Assembly: GCA_016234445.1 (NCBI GenBank)
Contig: JACRBT010000010.1
Span: 1 to 64,000, forward strand
DNA length: 64,000 bases
Direction: 5' to 3'
Source of the DNA: Chloroflexota bacterium
Lineage (GTDB): Bacteria; Chloroflexota; Dehalococcoidia; Tepidiformales; Tepidiformaceae
Each line of letters opens with the position of its first letter. The first letter of the stretch is position 1. The position numbers were made by a program, and so were the translations under genes. Under the pieces are notes generated by a model. The model did not search any database. It was not told the origin of the DNA and saw only the letters and a list, made by a program, of their open reading frames with translations. This document shows, one piece after another, positions 28,707 through 38,081 of this stretch.

Positions 28707-29081
28707 ATGAAGCAGATACACCTTCGCCTCGCCCTCGCGGCCGTTGCCGGGCTGATCGCCCTCGGCGCCGTGCCCGCCGCCGCCATGGAAGCCGTGCCTG
28801 AGCCCGTGCCTGTCGTCGCCGGGGTCCGCCCCCAGGAGCACGGCGGCGGCGCCAGCACCGGGTCGGAGCGGGAGGTGGAGTGGCCGCTCATCTGGACGAC
28901 GGTTGGGGTGGCCGGGGGCGCGGTGGTGATGGCCGGCCTCTACCTGGTGAAGCGGCGGCTTGGCGGCTTCCCGGCGAATCCGGCGTGGGTGGCGCCGATC
29001 TCAATCCTCCGGAGCAAGGACTCGCCGGTGGAAGGCGACTACGGGAACGCCCCCGTGGACGCGCACGGCTCGCACCACTAA
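28707..29081 (+). CDS. Small membrane protein, unknown function
   Basis: Signal/TM N-terminus plus internal TM (LIWTTVGVAGGAVVMAGLYLV), His-rich C-terminus. Confidence 0.55.
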   Translation: MKQIHLRLALAAVAGLIALGAVPAAAMEAVPEPVPVVAGVRPQEHGGGASTGSEREVEWPLIWTTVGVAGGAVVMAGLYLVKRRLGGFPANPAWVAPISILRSKDSPVEGDYGNAPVDAHGSHH

Positions 29082-29101
29082 GGCGTTCGGCCGCTGCGAG
29101 G

Positions 29102-29150
29102 CCCCCTCACCCCCCGGCCCCCTCTCCCACTTCGTGAGGAGAGGGGGAGT
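29102..29150. repeat. Dispersed hairpin repeat, family 2, copy 3
   Basis: CCCTCACCCCCCGGCCCCCTCTCCCACTTCGTGAGGAGAGGGGGAGTGAG. Confidence 0.85.
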
Positions 29151-29335
29151 GAGCCGCGTAGCGTGGAACCTCCCAGCGCCAATTTGCTTTGCGAAGTACC
29201 AGGGAGTCCGGCCGCCGACCACGCCTTCGGCCTCGCGACAGATCCTGTCGCTATTGTGGCGTTGCGCTTCCCAAGCGGTACCGCCGATAGTACTGTTGGT
29301 GTGTGCACTCGTGCGCCCTGACTGGCTGAGGACTG

Positions 29336-29824
29336 ATGACCACCCCTACTCGCAAGCCCCTCGCTGAACACCTTGCTGTGCAGTACCCCTTCAACGTGAT
29401 CGCGGACCCGGACGGGGGCTACGTTCTGATCTACCCCGACCTCCCTGGCTGCATGACTCAGGTCGAGACGCTCGAGGAGGTTCCCGGGGCAGCCCAAGAG
29501 ATCCGTCACCTCTGGATCGAAACCCAGTACGAAGACGGTTTCACCATCCCGCTGCCCTCGTACCCGGAGGAGTACAGCGGCAAGTTCAATCTCCGGATTG
29601 CCAAGTCGCTCCACCGGCGGCTGGCCGAGTCGGCGGAACGCGACGGCGTGAGCCTGAACCAGTACGTGATGTCGCTGCTCGACAAGGGGGACGCGCTGGC
29701 CCGGGTGGAGCAGCGCCTCGGGGAGATGGAGCTGCGGCTGACCGGCGGCGACTCTCCACGCGCGACACAGGTTGGCGGCATGCCCGTGGCGCGCCGGAAG
29801 CGCGCAACCCCCGCGACCGTCTAA
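29336..29824 (+). CDS. HicB-family antitoxin-like protein (orphan)
   Basis: YPFNVIADPDGGYVLIYPDLPGCMTQVETLEE.. plus C-terminal RHH (GKFNLRIAKSLHRRLAESAERDGVSLNQYV). Confidence 0.82.
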   Translation: MTTPTRKPLAEHLAVQYPFNVIADPDGGYVLIYPDLPGCMTQVETLEEVPGAAQEIRHLWIETQYEDGFTIPLPSYPEEYSGKFNLRIAKSLHRRLAESAERDGVSLNQYVMSLLDKGDALARVEQRLGEMELRLTGGDSPRATQVGGMPVARRKRATPATV

Positions 29825-29831
29825 CCGCCCC

Positions 29832-30668
29832 TCACGCCATCGTCGGGTTGCGCAGCTCGAGGAGGTCGTTGGCGCGGCGGGCGATCCCGGCTTTCACTTC
29901 GTCCTGGGCGGGGACGATGTAGAACTGGTTGTCACGGATGCCTTCGTACACCTGGCGGGCCACTTCCGAGGGCGGGTAGCCGGTGGTGACGCCGGCCGCC
30001 AGGTTCGCTTCGAACTGGCGGGCGCCGGCGCCGAAGCGGCCCTCGTCGTCCAGCGCGGCCGGGCGGTTTCGCTTCGACGACATGATGTTGGTGCTGATCA
30101 GCCCCGGGCAAAGGACGGAGACGCCGAGCTTCGCGCCCGTGACCGTGAACTCCTTGTAGAGCGACTCGGAGAGGGCGACGACGCCGTGCTTGGTGACGTC
30201 GTAGATGGACATGAAGGGCGCGGTGGTGAGGCCGGCCATGGAAGCGGTGTTGACGATGTGGCCTTCGTCGCCGCCGGCGAGCATGCGGGGGACGAAGGCG
30301 CGGACGCCATTGATGACGCCCCAGAGGTTGACGCCGATGACCCATTCCCAGTCGGCGAGGGTGTGTTCCCAGGTGAGGCCGATGGTGACGACGCCGGCGT
30401 TGTTGCAGAGGACGTGGGCGGCGCCGAAGGTTTCGTAGACCTTGTCCGCGAGGAGCTCCAGCTGTTCCGGCTTGGAGACGTCGGTGCGGGAGGCAAGGAT
30501 GACGGCGCCCTTGCTCTTCAGGCCCTCGGCGGCGATGGCGAGCGCTTCGGCTTCGACGTCGGCCATGACGACCTTCATGCCTTCGGCGGCGAACCGTTCG
30601 GCCATGGCCAGACCGATCCCGCTGGCGGCGCCTGTGACCACCGCGACCCTGTCCCGGAACTCCTGCAT
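29832..30668 (-). CDS. SDR family oxidoreductase
   Basis: RVAVVTGAASGIGLAMAERFAAEG..NNAGVV..YDVTKHGVVALSE. Confidence 0.92.
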   Translation of the reverse strand: MQEFRDRVAVVTGAASGIGLAMAERFAAEGMKVVMADVEAEALAIAAEGLKSKGAVILASRTDVSKPEQLELLADKVYETFGAAHVLCNNAGVVTIGLTWEHTLADWEWVIGVNLWGVINGVRAFVPRMLAGGDEGHIVNTASMAGLTTAPFMSIYDVTKHGVVALSESLYKEFTVTGAKLGVSVLCPGLISTNIMSSKRNRPAALDDEGRFGAGARQFEANLAAGVTTGYPPSEVARQVYEGIRDNQFYIVPAQDEVKAGIARRANDLLELRNPTMA

Positions 30669-30749
30669 GGTGCCCTCCCGGGCCCCTTCCCGGGGCCGAT
30701 GGCGATGATACCAGCCTGGAGGGAGGAGGAAGGAGGGAGGAGGCTCCGG

Positions 30750-32009
30750 TCAGGCGGCGTTGCCTTTGAGCCGGAGGTTCGGGGCCATGCCCAGGGGGAC
30801 GCGGGTCATCGCCTTTCGGAGACGGTCGGCGAGCTGGGCGGTGTTCTGCGAGGCCTGGCCGCGGACGGCGGCGCGGCGGTCGATCTGGTCCGGGCTGGTG
30901 GCGATCCGAAGGGCGAGGGCCCGGAGGCTCTGGGCTCCGGCGCTCTTGTCCTTGCCGGTCGCGGCGGGGCGGCCGACCTGGGTGCCGTGGCGGAGGTCGT
31001 TGTCGAACTTCACTTCCCAGACCGAGGGCGCGTTGAGCCCGTGGGCGACGTCCATGGCCGTCACGCCGGGGTCGGGCGAGGTGTTGTTGACGATGACGAG
31101 GATGCGTTCTTCGGGGTATTCCTCTTCCTTGAGTAGGTCGAGGAGGAGGGCGGTGTTCTTGATGCTGGTCACTTCGAGGCTGGTGACGATGAAGGCGTGG
31201 TCGGCGAGGGCGAGGGCGGCGGCGACGGTGTCGTTGAAGGCGCCGGGGGTGTCGATGATGACGTGGTCGAACATGGAGGCGGCGGCGTCGACGAGGGCTT
31301 CGAGCTGTTCGGGTTCGACGTGGAGCCAGTCGCCGACGTGCCGGGGGGCGGGCAGCACGTAGGCGCCGGATTCGTGGAGGACGAGGGAGTCTTTGAAGGA
31401 TTCGCGGTCGAGGCTGTCGAGGCCGGAGGCGAGGTCGCCGGCGGTGTAGTCGCCGTGGACGTCGAAGGCGAGGCCGACGTCGCCGAAGTTGGTGTCGAAG
31501 TCGACGATGACGGTGGAGGAGTGGGCTTCGCCGGCGAGGGCCGCAGCGAGGTTGGTGGAGATGGTGGTCTTGCCGATGCCGCCCTTCTGGCCGACAACGG
31601 CGATGACGCGCCCGCGGAGCAGGGGTTCGGCGGGGGCGGCGGCCTTGCGGGTGTGGAGGTTGAGGACGCGGCCAAGTTCGGCGGGAGAGAGGGGCGATTC
31701 GAGCATGAAGCGGGCGCCGGCGCGGACGGCGGCCTGGAAGGCGGCGACGCTGGTGTCGGAGGAATAGGCGACGACGACGCTATCGGGGCAGACGGCGGCG
31801 GCCTGTTCGATGGCCTGGAGTGCGCGCTGGTGGGGCTCTTCAAAGGCGACGAAGACGAAGGCGGGGGCCGCCTCGCGGAGGTGGGCGGTGTTCGCGATGG
31901 TGAAGTCGAGGCCAGTGGCGCCGGAGAGGCCGGCCTGCCGAAGGGCGTCCATCGCCTGTTGGCGCTCGCGGGGGCGGCTATCAATGACGATTGCGGTGGT
32001 CACAGGCAC
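30750..32009 (-). CDS. CpaE/MinD-like ATPase with N-terminal receiver-like domain
   Basis: RVIAVVGQKGGIGKTTISTNLAAALAGEA deviant Walker A; N-terminal receiver-like region. Confidence 0.82.
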   Translation of the reverse strand: MPVTTAIVIDSRPRERQQAMDALRQAGLSGATGLDFTIANTAHLREAAPAFVFVAFEEPHQRALQAIEQAAAVCPDSVVVAYSSDTSVAAFQAAVRAGARFMLESPLSPAELGRVLNLHTRKAAAPAEPLLRGRVIAVVGQKGGIGKTTISTNLAAALAGEAHSSTVIVDFDTNFGDVGLAFDVHGDYTAGDLASGLDSLDRESFKDSLVLHESGAYVLPAPRHVGDWLHVEPEQLEALVDAAASMFDHVIIDTPGAFNDTVAAALALADHAFIVTSLEVTSIKNTALLLDLLKEEEYPEERILVIVNNTSPDPGVTAMDVAHGLNAPSVWEVKFDNDLRHGTQVGRPAATGKDKSAGAQSLRALALRIATSPDQIDRRAAVRGQASQNTAQLADRLRKAMTRVPLGMAPNLRLKGNAA

Positions 32010-32410
32010 TCCCGGCGGCGTGGGGGCCGTTACGCTAGGTATTCGGCAGGAGGGGTGGGGGGCTGTAGGGGGAGGAGGAGCGGAGGACTGAGGGCAAAGG
32101 ACTTAGGACTTGGGCCTGGGTGGAGGTGCGAAACGAAAAAACTTGGGTTGAACCCATCAAATGGGGGCGGGACGAAGGGCTGAGGGAGGTGCGAGAAGAA
32201 AAAAACACGAGTTGAACTCGTCTTCCGGGGCGATATCGGGGGGGATTCGAGGGGGTGGGGGCGAGGGAGCGGCGGTCCATGGCGGAATGGTCGCCGGTTG
32301 GGGGTGGGAGGTGGAAGGGGGTGGTGGCAGGGGGTCGCGAACGCTGGCGTAGGACCAGACGAGGTCCTCAACCGGGCGCCCCGGCTTGGCGGCGCGGACG
32401 TCCCTGGGGC

Positions 32411-33436
32411 TCAGAGTGCTCCGGAGATGGCATCAACCACTCCTTCAATCACGGTTTGGCCCGAGTCGATTATCTCGGGAAGCTTGGTTAACCCTGCCAC
32501 GGAGCCGACCGTTCTGCCCATGCTCACAATTGCCTGCAACGCCCGGCCGCTTTTGACCAAGGCTTCCTTCGCCACCCCGCGTCGTTCGGACTCTGTCGTA
32601 GCCTCGTGCTGCAGTATGGCCCGCAACGCTTTGACGAGCGGGATGGCGTCTTGCTCGAGTATAGACAGACCCTCTTCGCCCAGCTCCCCCAAGTCATGGA
32701 GCGTATTCAGATCGCGCTCAAGTTGCCCAAGCAGGGTGAGCGCCGTCTCGTGGCGAACGGGATCGGGGATCGCTCGAAAGGTGAGGCTTATCGACGCGCC
32801 GCCGCGCGTGTTGGGCGAATCGCCGAGTAGCGGCTGCGCGCCTTCCGCGGGCAATGGAGCCGGGTCCTCAGGGCGACGGATTCGGATTCCAGCGGCGGCC
32901 GCCTCCGCGATTGTCCGGTCGCGCCTTTCTTGTTCTGCGCGGGCTTTGCGAACGCGATCCTGCACGATATTCGCGATGTGCTGGCGGAGCAGGGGACTCT
33001 CCTTCTGAACGTCCCTGTTCAGCTGTTTGATGTTTCCGATAACCAGGTCGAGGTCTCCGCTTGTGAGCCTCGCGACCGTCGAGGTGAACCACATGCTGTC
33101 ATCCGAGTTCACATGAAGCTCAATGTTGGCGCCAGATGATGGGGAGAGGGCGAGGAGTGGGCCGTACTCGGACAGACCCTGTTGGGAGAGAGTGACTCTG
33201 ACCTCATTAGAGAGATGGTCAGTGATCACCGCATCGTGGGACTCCCGTAGCGCGTCCAAGTCCCCGGGGAACTCCCGCACAGTGAATTGGTCGAACAACT
33301 GTTCCACCAACTGTTCCGGATCTGCGCTGAGCAGCGCACCGTCTGGCATTTGGTCTAGCGCGCTTGCCACTGCCCTGGGCGCGTTGGTGGCCACGTACGC
33401 GGCGAAAGGGATGCCCATATCTTGAGTCTCACCCAA
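32411..33436 (-). CDS. Hypothetical protein
   Basis: 341-aa ORF with non-high-GC-artefact composition; no family recognised. Confidence 0.6.
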   Translation of the reverse strand: MGETQDMGIPFAAYVATNAPRAVASALDQMPDGALLSADPEQLVEQLFDQFTVREFPGDLDALRESHDAVITDHLSNEVRVTLSQQGLSEYGPLLALSPSSGANIELHVNSDDSMWFTSTVARLTSGDLDLVIGNIKQLNRDVQKESPLLRQHIANIVQDRVRKARAEQERRDRTIAEAAAAGIRIRRPEDPAPLPAEGAQPLLGDSPNTRGGASISLTFRAIPDPVRHETALTLLGQLERDLNTLHDLGELGEEGLSILEQDAIPLVKALRAILQHEATTESERRGVAKEALVKSGRALQAIVSMGRTVGSVAGLTKLPEIIDSGQTVIEGVVDAISGAL

Positions 33437-33777
33437 CTCGGCTTAGGGCATTCTCGATGATTGATGATGTACCTGTCCATGACAGTTCGCCAAGGCTGTC
33501 CTGACATCAAAGCTGGGCAGCCGTAGCGGGGAGCCGACACACAGCGCCCGAGGCGGGGGCCGAGCCACCCGCGCCGGGCGGGCATGCTCGGATGAGCCGG
33601 CGCGGCTGGCATGACCAGTAGCCGCTGGACGCAGTCCGGGCGGAGGACCTGCGGGCGCGTGGCCCTCCCCTCGTGGTGGTGGAAGGCGGGCTGTTTGATT
33701 CGGCCTTCGCCGTCGCATGAAGAACCGTCATGGGCTGATGATCTGGATCATGGTCGCGGCGGACGGCGGAGCGCAGG

Positions 33778-36066
33778 GTGCGAGGCACGCAGGCGAGATT
33801 GAGTGTGCCCCCGAGAATTGCTCGCGGGAAGCAGGTTCCGGTGCGAAAGGTCGATGTTCCCTCGCGGTGGTCGCGCGGCGTCCGTGCCGTCGTCCCGCTG
33901 GGTATCGTGGCATTCGCCCTGATCTTGGGCTCGGATCCCGGCACCCAGGCTGACAGCACGGTTGGCGCCCAGGCTGCAAGGCCCTTCAAGGTTGTGGTCC
34001 CGGCCGTTGCGAACGACAGCGGCGAACCCGCGGAGTCGCAGGCGGCGGCGGCCAAACGTCTCGCGGAGACGATTACGCATGGCAGGCTTGCCGAAGCGGT
34101 GGAGGCGGTTCAGGAGGCACTTAGCCGTTCCGGCGTAGCCACCGGGGACCTGACGCAGACCTTCGTGGCGGCCCGGGCTCCGGCGACGCCGCAGGTCGCG
34201 ATCCCCCTCGAAGTCCTCAAACTTGCGACGGACGCCCACGACGGGTCGATCTACCGGTTGACGGCCGACGACCTCGGCCAGATGCTGGCCGACTTCGGCT
34301 GGCCGTTTGCGGCGAGCAGCACGCCTGGCGAGCAGGTCGTGGCAATGCTCGCCACCCTGATAACGGGCGCGCAGCAGTCGCCCCAGGACCCGGTAAGCTT
34401 CGGCCTCCTCTTCCTCGAGGAGCTGGCGTTGCTGCGCGATCCGGCCGTCGACCTGGCGACTGGAACGGCTGCGCCAGGCGACGTGCGTTTCAACCTGCTC
34501 CAGCTTCAGACCATCGTTTCTTTCTTCGACCGCGTCTCCGTGAAGCCAGGCGCAGCACTGGCCCAGTCGGCCGGGGTCGTCGCGGCAGACCCGGTGGATG
34601 TTTGCAGCGAGGCCCAGAAGGTCCTCTCCGGGGTGCTCAGCCCGTTTGGCGGCCAGGTCACGGGGATGCTTACCGGCGAGGCGGGTCCGCTCTTCGTTGA
34701 GAAGGGGCTGGTGAAAGCCGGCGCAAGCCAGAACACCGCGCAGTCTGCCGGCAAGGCACTGGCGGCATTGTCGATCGTTTCCAAGCTCTGGAAGCTTGCC
34801 GAGTTCTATTCGAGTGTCCAGGTGTCGGTGGAAGTCGAAGGCACAAACCTGGTCCACAAAGAGCTTGACACCGAAGTCGAGCAAACAAAGCAGTTCAACG
34901 CGACGGCAGGGGTGAGCGAAGATGACTGGAACGAGTACAAGGCGAAGTACGGCGAACTCGGTTCGACGATCAACCGTGCCGTCCGCGATTGCCTGAACCA
35001 GTTCGGCCTGGGTATGCTTGCCGATCTCGGCGAAATAGCCAAAGAAGCCGAGAATTGGAAGATCGATTGGACGGTGAGCCAGAGTATCTTGAAGAACTCC
35101 CGGGGAGAGGAGAACGCCTTCTGGAGGCCCGAAGACCAGATTGGCTCCTGGGAACCGCACCTGGGGAAGGTGAGGTCTTCGCTTAAGCGCACCTCGGAGT
35201 TCTCCGCCGGCGCCTCCTTCGTCCTGGAGACCGGACCAGAACGGGTGCCAGACCACCCGGGTACCGAGAAACTTGACCAGGTCACGGTCTGTGGCGACGT
35301 CGTTTCGGGGTCGCCGCCGCCCTATGGGCCGCTCGTCAACGCGACCAAAGGCATCGCCGGGCTTATTGATGCCATCGCCGAACTGGGGGCGGGATGGCTG
35401 ATGACGGTCGCCACGCCGCAGTCGTGTGCGAGACTCGGCGTCACGTACCACGAATACTGCCCCGCCCTGGGACCCGTGGCCACGGCGGCGGCGGTCGCGC
35501 CGACGCCACTTCCCTGCGAATGGAATGGGAGCATCAGCGGGACGATGCATCACCAGCAAGGTAACGGCCTTGTCCAGGACTGGCAGGGAGAGGCCACGGT
35601 CAAGTTCAGGCTGAAGTCGGTGGTCAGTTGCGATGGCTGCCAACCGTCGTACACGTACGAGCTGGAAAGCGGCCAGGCCACGTGGCAGGAGACGGGCAAG
35701 TGGGGCATCAGCTGCACCTATTCACGTTCGGGGACCGACCCGATCCCGTGGGGCGGACTGTCGTTTGCCTGGGAGGGTTCCGGTCAGTGGCGGTACAACG
35801 GCTGGGCACAGGCTCAGCTGTCGAACAGCAGCGTCTGCGACGGCCCCAACAACGGGGTCGTGATCTGGAACTGGTTCAACATCGCCTGCATCCCTTCGCC
35901 TGGGCCAGCGGCGTACTCGGGGAGCGGGGATGTTAGCGGATCGTGCACCCAGAGTAGTTCATTCGGGTCGGTGACCCAGACGACCGAGACGTACCACTGG
36001 CGTCTGTCTGAGGTGGCCTGCCTGCCCAGTGTTGGAGCGGCGGCTGCAGGCTCTTGCGGCCCGTAG
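33778..36066 (+). CDS. Large putative secreted protein, unknown function (start may be GTG 33841)
   Basis: Signal-like VRAVVPLGIVAFALILGS; helical N-terminal half, Cys/Trp/Ser-rich C-terminal half. Confidence 0.7.
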   Translation: MRGTQARLSVPPRIARGKQVPVRKVDVPSRWSRGVRAVVPLGIVAFALILGSDPGTQADSTVGAQAARPFKVVVPAVANDSGEPAESQAAAAKRLAETITHGRLAEAVEAVQEALSRSGVATGDLTQTFVAARAPATPQVAIPLEVLKLATDAHDGSIYRLTADDLGQMLADFGWPFAASSTPGEQVVAMLATLITGAQQSPQDPVSFGLLFLEELALLRDPAVDLATGTAAPGDVRFNLLQLQTIVSFFDRVSVKPGAALAQSAGVVAADPVDVCSEAQKVLSGVLSPFGGQVTGMLTGEAGPLFVEKGLVKAGASQNTAQSAGKALAALSIVSKLWKLAEFYSSVQVSVEVEGTNLVHKELDTEVEQTKQFNATAGVSEDDWNEYKAKYGELGSTINRAVRDCLNQFGLGMLADLGEIAKEAENWKIDWTVSQSILKNSRGEENAFWRPEDQIGSWEPHLGKVRSSLKRTSEFSAGASFVLETGPERVPDHPGTEKLDQVTVCGDVVSGSPPPYGPLVNATKGIAGLIDAIAELGAGWLMTVATPQSCARLGVTYHEYCPALGPVATAAAVAPTPLPCEWNGSISGTMHHQQGNGLVQDWQGEATVKFRLKSVVSCDGCQPSYTYELESGQATWQETGKWGISCTYSRSGTDPIPWGGLSFAWEGSGQWRYNGWAQAQLSNSSVCDGPNNGVVIWNWFNIACIPSPGPAAYSGSGDVSGSCTQSSSFGSVTQTTETYHWRLSEVACLPSVGAAAAGSCGP

Positions 36067-36067
36067 C

Positions 36068-36155
36068 CTGCGGGGCTACCAGGGTGATGAGACCAGCGGC
36101 GCCGCTCCGTTCCCGTCGCGGTACGGATGGAGGGCGGCAGGGTGTTGTGGCGGCG
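36068..36155. repeat. Family 1 partial module (GGGCTACCAGGGTGATGA..GCGCCGCTCC..GTCGCGGTACGG)
   Basis: Same module as 15787-15845. Confidence 0.75.
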
Positions 36156-36250
36156 ATAAGCACGGTCGGGCGTGCCGCGGGGTCACCCTGGTGGCTCGCA
36201 AGCGGCGTCCGGGGGCGATGGTAGCACCGGGGTTCACCGGCCCGGGGGTC

Positions 36251-36766
36251 CTAGAACGGGTAACCCCGGGCGCCCTGGAGGCCCTTCAACGTCGAGATCT
36301 CGCCGGTATGGGCATAGGTGTTCCCGAGCAGCATGGTCAGCAAGAACGTCGCGGTGGGCATCTTCCCCATCCCGGCGGCGGTAAGGTCGAGTTCGCTCTC
36401 GATCTGGCTGGCGCCCAGGCTGGCGAGATAGCTGTCGGTCTGGGCGAAGACGGCCTTGCCGTATTCACGCAGCGCCGCGGGGTCGTACTTCACGGCGCGG
36501 TCGGGCTCGGCGGGGAACTCAACGAGCAGGGGACCACCCATCTTCGCGGCCCATTCCCGTTCCCAGAGCGTCGGCCTGCCGCCCATCACGAAGGCCGAGA
36601 GCATGAAGTCCTCGGTCTGGATGACGTGCGACATCAGGGCGCCGATGGGGTGGCAGTTGCCGGGGGGTGGATGGTTTGCCTGCCCGGGGGTGATGTCGGC
36701 GGTGGTCCCCTCGAACCACATGTGGGCGCCGGCGAATGCGGTTTTGACGGCGTCGGTTGAGTCCAT
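36251..36766 (-). CDS. DinB-family protein
   Basis: GNCHPIGALMSHVIQTEDFMLSAFVMG..LLGNTYAHTGEISTLKGLQGARGYPF. Confidence 0.75.
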   Translation of the reverse strand: MDSTDAVKTAFAGAHMWFEGTTADITPGQANHPPPGNCHPIGALMSHVIQTEDFMLSAFVMGGRPTLWEREWAAKMGGPLLVEFPAEPDRAVKYDPAALREYGKAVFAQTDSYLASLGASQIESELDLTAAGMGKMPTATFLLTMLLGNTYAHTGEISTLKGLQGARGYPF

Positions 36767-36954
36767 GGTTGTCCTCCCTTTGTTGGTCCGGCCTGCTGCC
36801 ACGGTTTGGCTCACGCAGCAGGCGGAGGGATTCTAGCAACCCTGTCAAGTGGCTTCGGCGTCTTCCGGTGCCGGGCGGTTGGGGCGGCCGCACGGAGGGC
36901 CGGTGGCCGGGGCGATGGAGGTGGAGGGGGCTCATCTCTCAGCGGCGCCCAGCC

Positions 36955-37959
36955 TTACAGGTAGGTCTCCTCCTCCAGGGCGACCAACCCGAGAACCGCT
37001 TTCGGTGGCTCGCTGGTCGGCACCGTGTGACGGAGTTCGCCGAAGCGCAATCGAGCTTCGATCGAACCAGCCGGCGCGGGCCCTCGCGAGACGCGAGCAG
37101 TCGTTCGGCCCCCAAGGAGCTGGACTTGGCGTGGCCCATCGCCCAGCACGATCCCAAGGTTGATGCCGGAGGCCACAGGCCCGGCGGCGAGAACGCTCTT
37201 TGTACCTATCGTCCACAGCACATGCGGACCGAAGGAGCGCTGGCTTCCATTAGCGTCGAAGCTACAGGTCACACAACGGCCATCGCGGGTAAGGAAGACC
37301 ACCAAGCAACTGGAACCGATCGATGCCCCGTCAGACGTGGCTGCTGCCCCGCGCAGCGCGGCGATCAGCGCCTGAACAACGCCGTCGGACGACGTTGCGG
37401 ATTTCAGCCGCGATAGCAGGACACGGCGGGATCCCCTAGTGACCGCGCTGATGGCGCCGGTGGCGACTAATGACCCGGTGCGCGCCGCGCGCGGCCTGAT
37501 GCGGAAACTCGACCCGAACGATCCGGTGCCGTCGTCATTGTCGATGACCCAGATTCTCGGGCGTTTGCGGGTGGCCTGCGTGGGGTGATCGACCCAACCT
37601 GCGAGCACGAAGGCATGGGGTATCCCCGTGATTTGATGTCTTCCAAACAGATCGGTTGCCGATGAGCACACAAACCCCGGCAGGGTTTCGGCGTCGAGTT
37701 CCGCAACCCCCGCATCTTGTGCTGCTTCCGCCAACCATTCGTCAATTCCTTTGTAGCTGGATTGTTGCGGAGTCCCGAAACCACCAACGCCGCAAAAGGT
37801 GATCGCGACCGTCGCGTTCCGGCACCGAACGATGACAGCTTTGTTCGCCTCGTCGGAGGCGACGCTGGTCCGGTCCGGATACGTGAGGCGGCGGTCAGAC
37901 ACCTGGGCGACGAAGTCGGAGTGCACGATAGTGATGTTGAGTGTCACGCTGACGTTCAC
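36955..37959 (-). CDS. Hypothetical protein, possibly Ntn-hydrolase/proteasome-beta-like fold
   Basis: VAQVSDRRLTYPDRTSVASDEANKAVIVRCRNATVAITFCGVGGFG resembles Ntn strand/turn pattern. Confidence 0.5.
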   Translation of the reverse strand: MNVSVTLNITIVHSDFVAQVSDRRLTYPDRTSVASDEANKAVIVRCRNATVAITFCGVGGFGTPQQSSYKGIDEWLAEAAQDAGVAELDAETLPGFVCSSATDLFGRHQITGIPHAFVLAGWVDHPTQATRKRPRIWVIDNDDGTGSFGSSFRIRPRAARTGSLVATGAISAVTRGSRRVLLSRLKSATSSDGVVQALIAALRGAAATSDGASIGSSCLVVFLTRDGRCVTCSFDANGSQRSFGPHVLWTIGTKSVLAAGPVASGINLGIVLGDGPRQVQLLGGRTTARVSRGPAPAGSIEARLRFGELRHTVPTSEPPKAVLGLVALEEETYL

Positions 37960-38081
37960 TGTACCACCTAGGGTCGGCGCCTTGGGTTGTCCCTGCCGCG
38001 CACCGCTCGCCCCCGCAGGCTTGCCGCGCGGGGCGGGCGGCGCTGTAATGCGGGGGCCCGGCGGGGGCAGGGGAGGGCGCG

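Noticed and set aside
30750-32009. tad/flp pilus locus inferred from CpaE-like ATPase
   Set aside because: No CpaF, TadB/C or prepilin genes in the neighbourhood; kept as a single-gene call.
33748-35643. 631-aa minus-strand ORF
   Set aside because: Antisense to the 762-aa plus-strand ORF, which has a signal-peptide-like start and normal composition.
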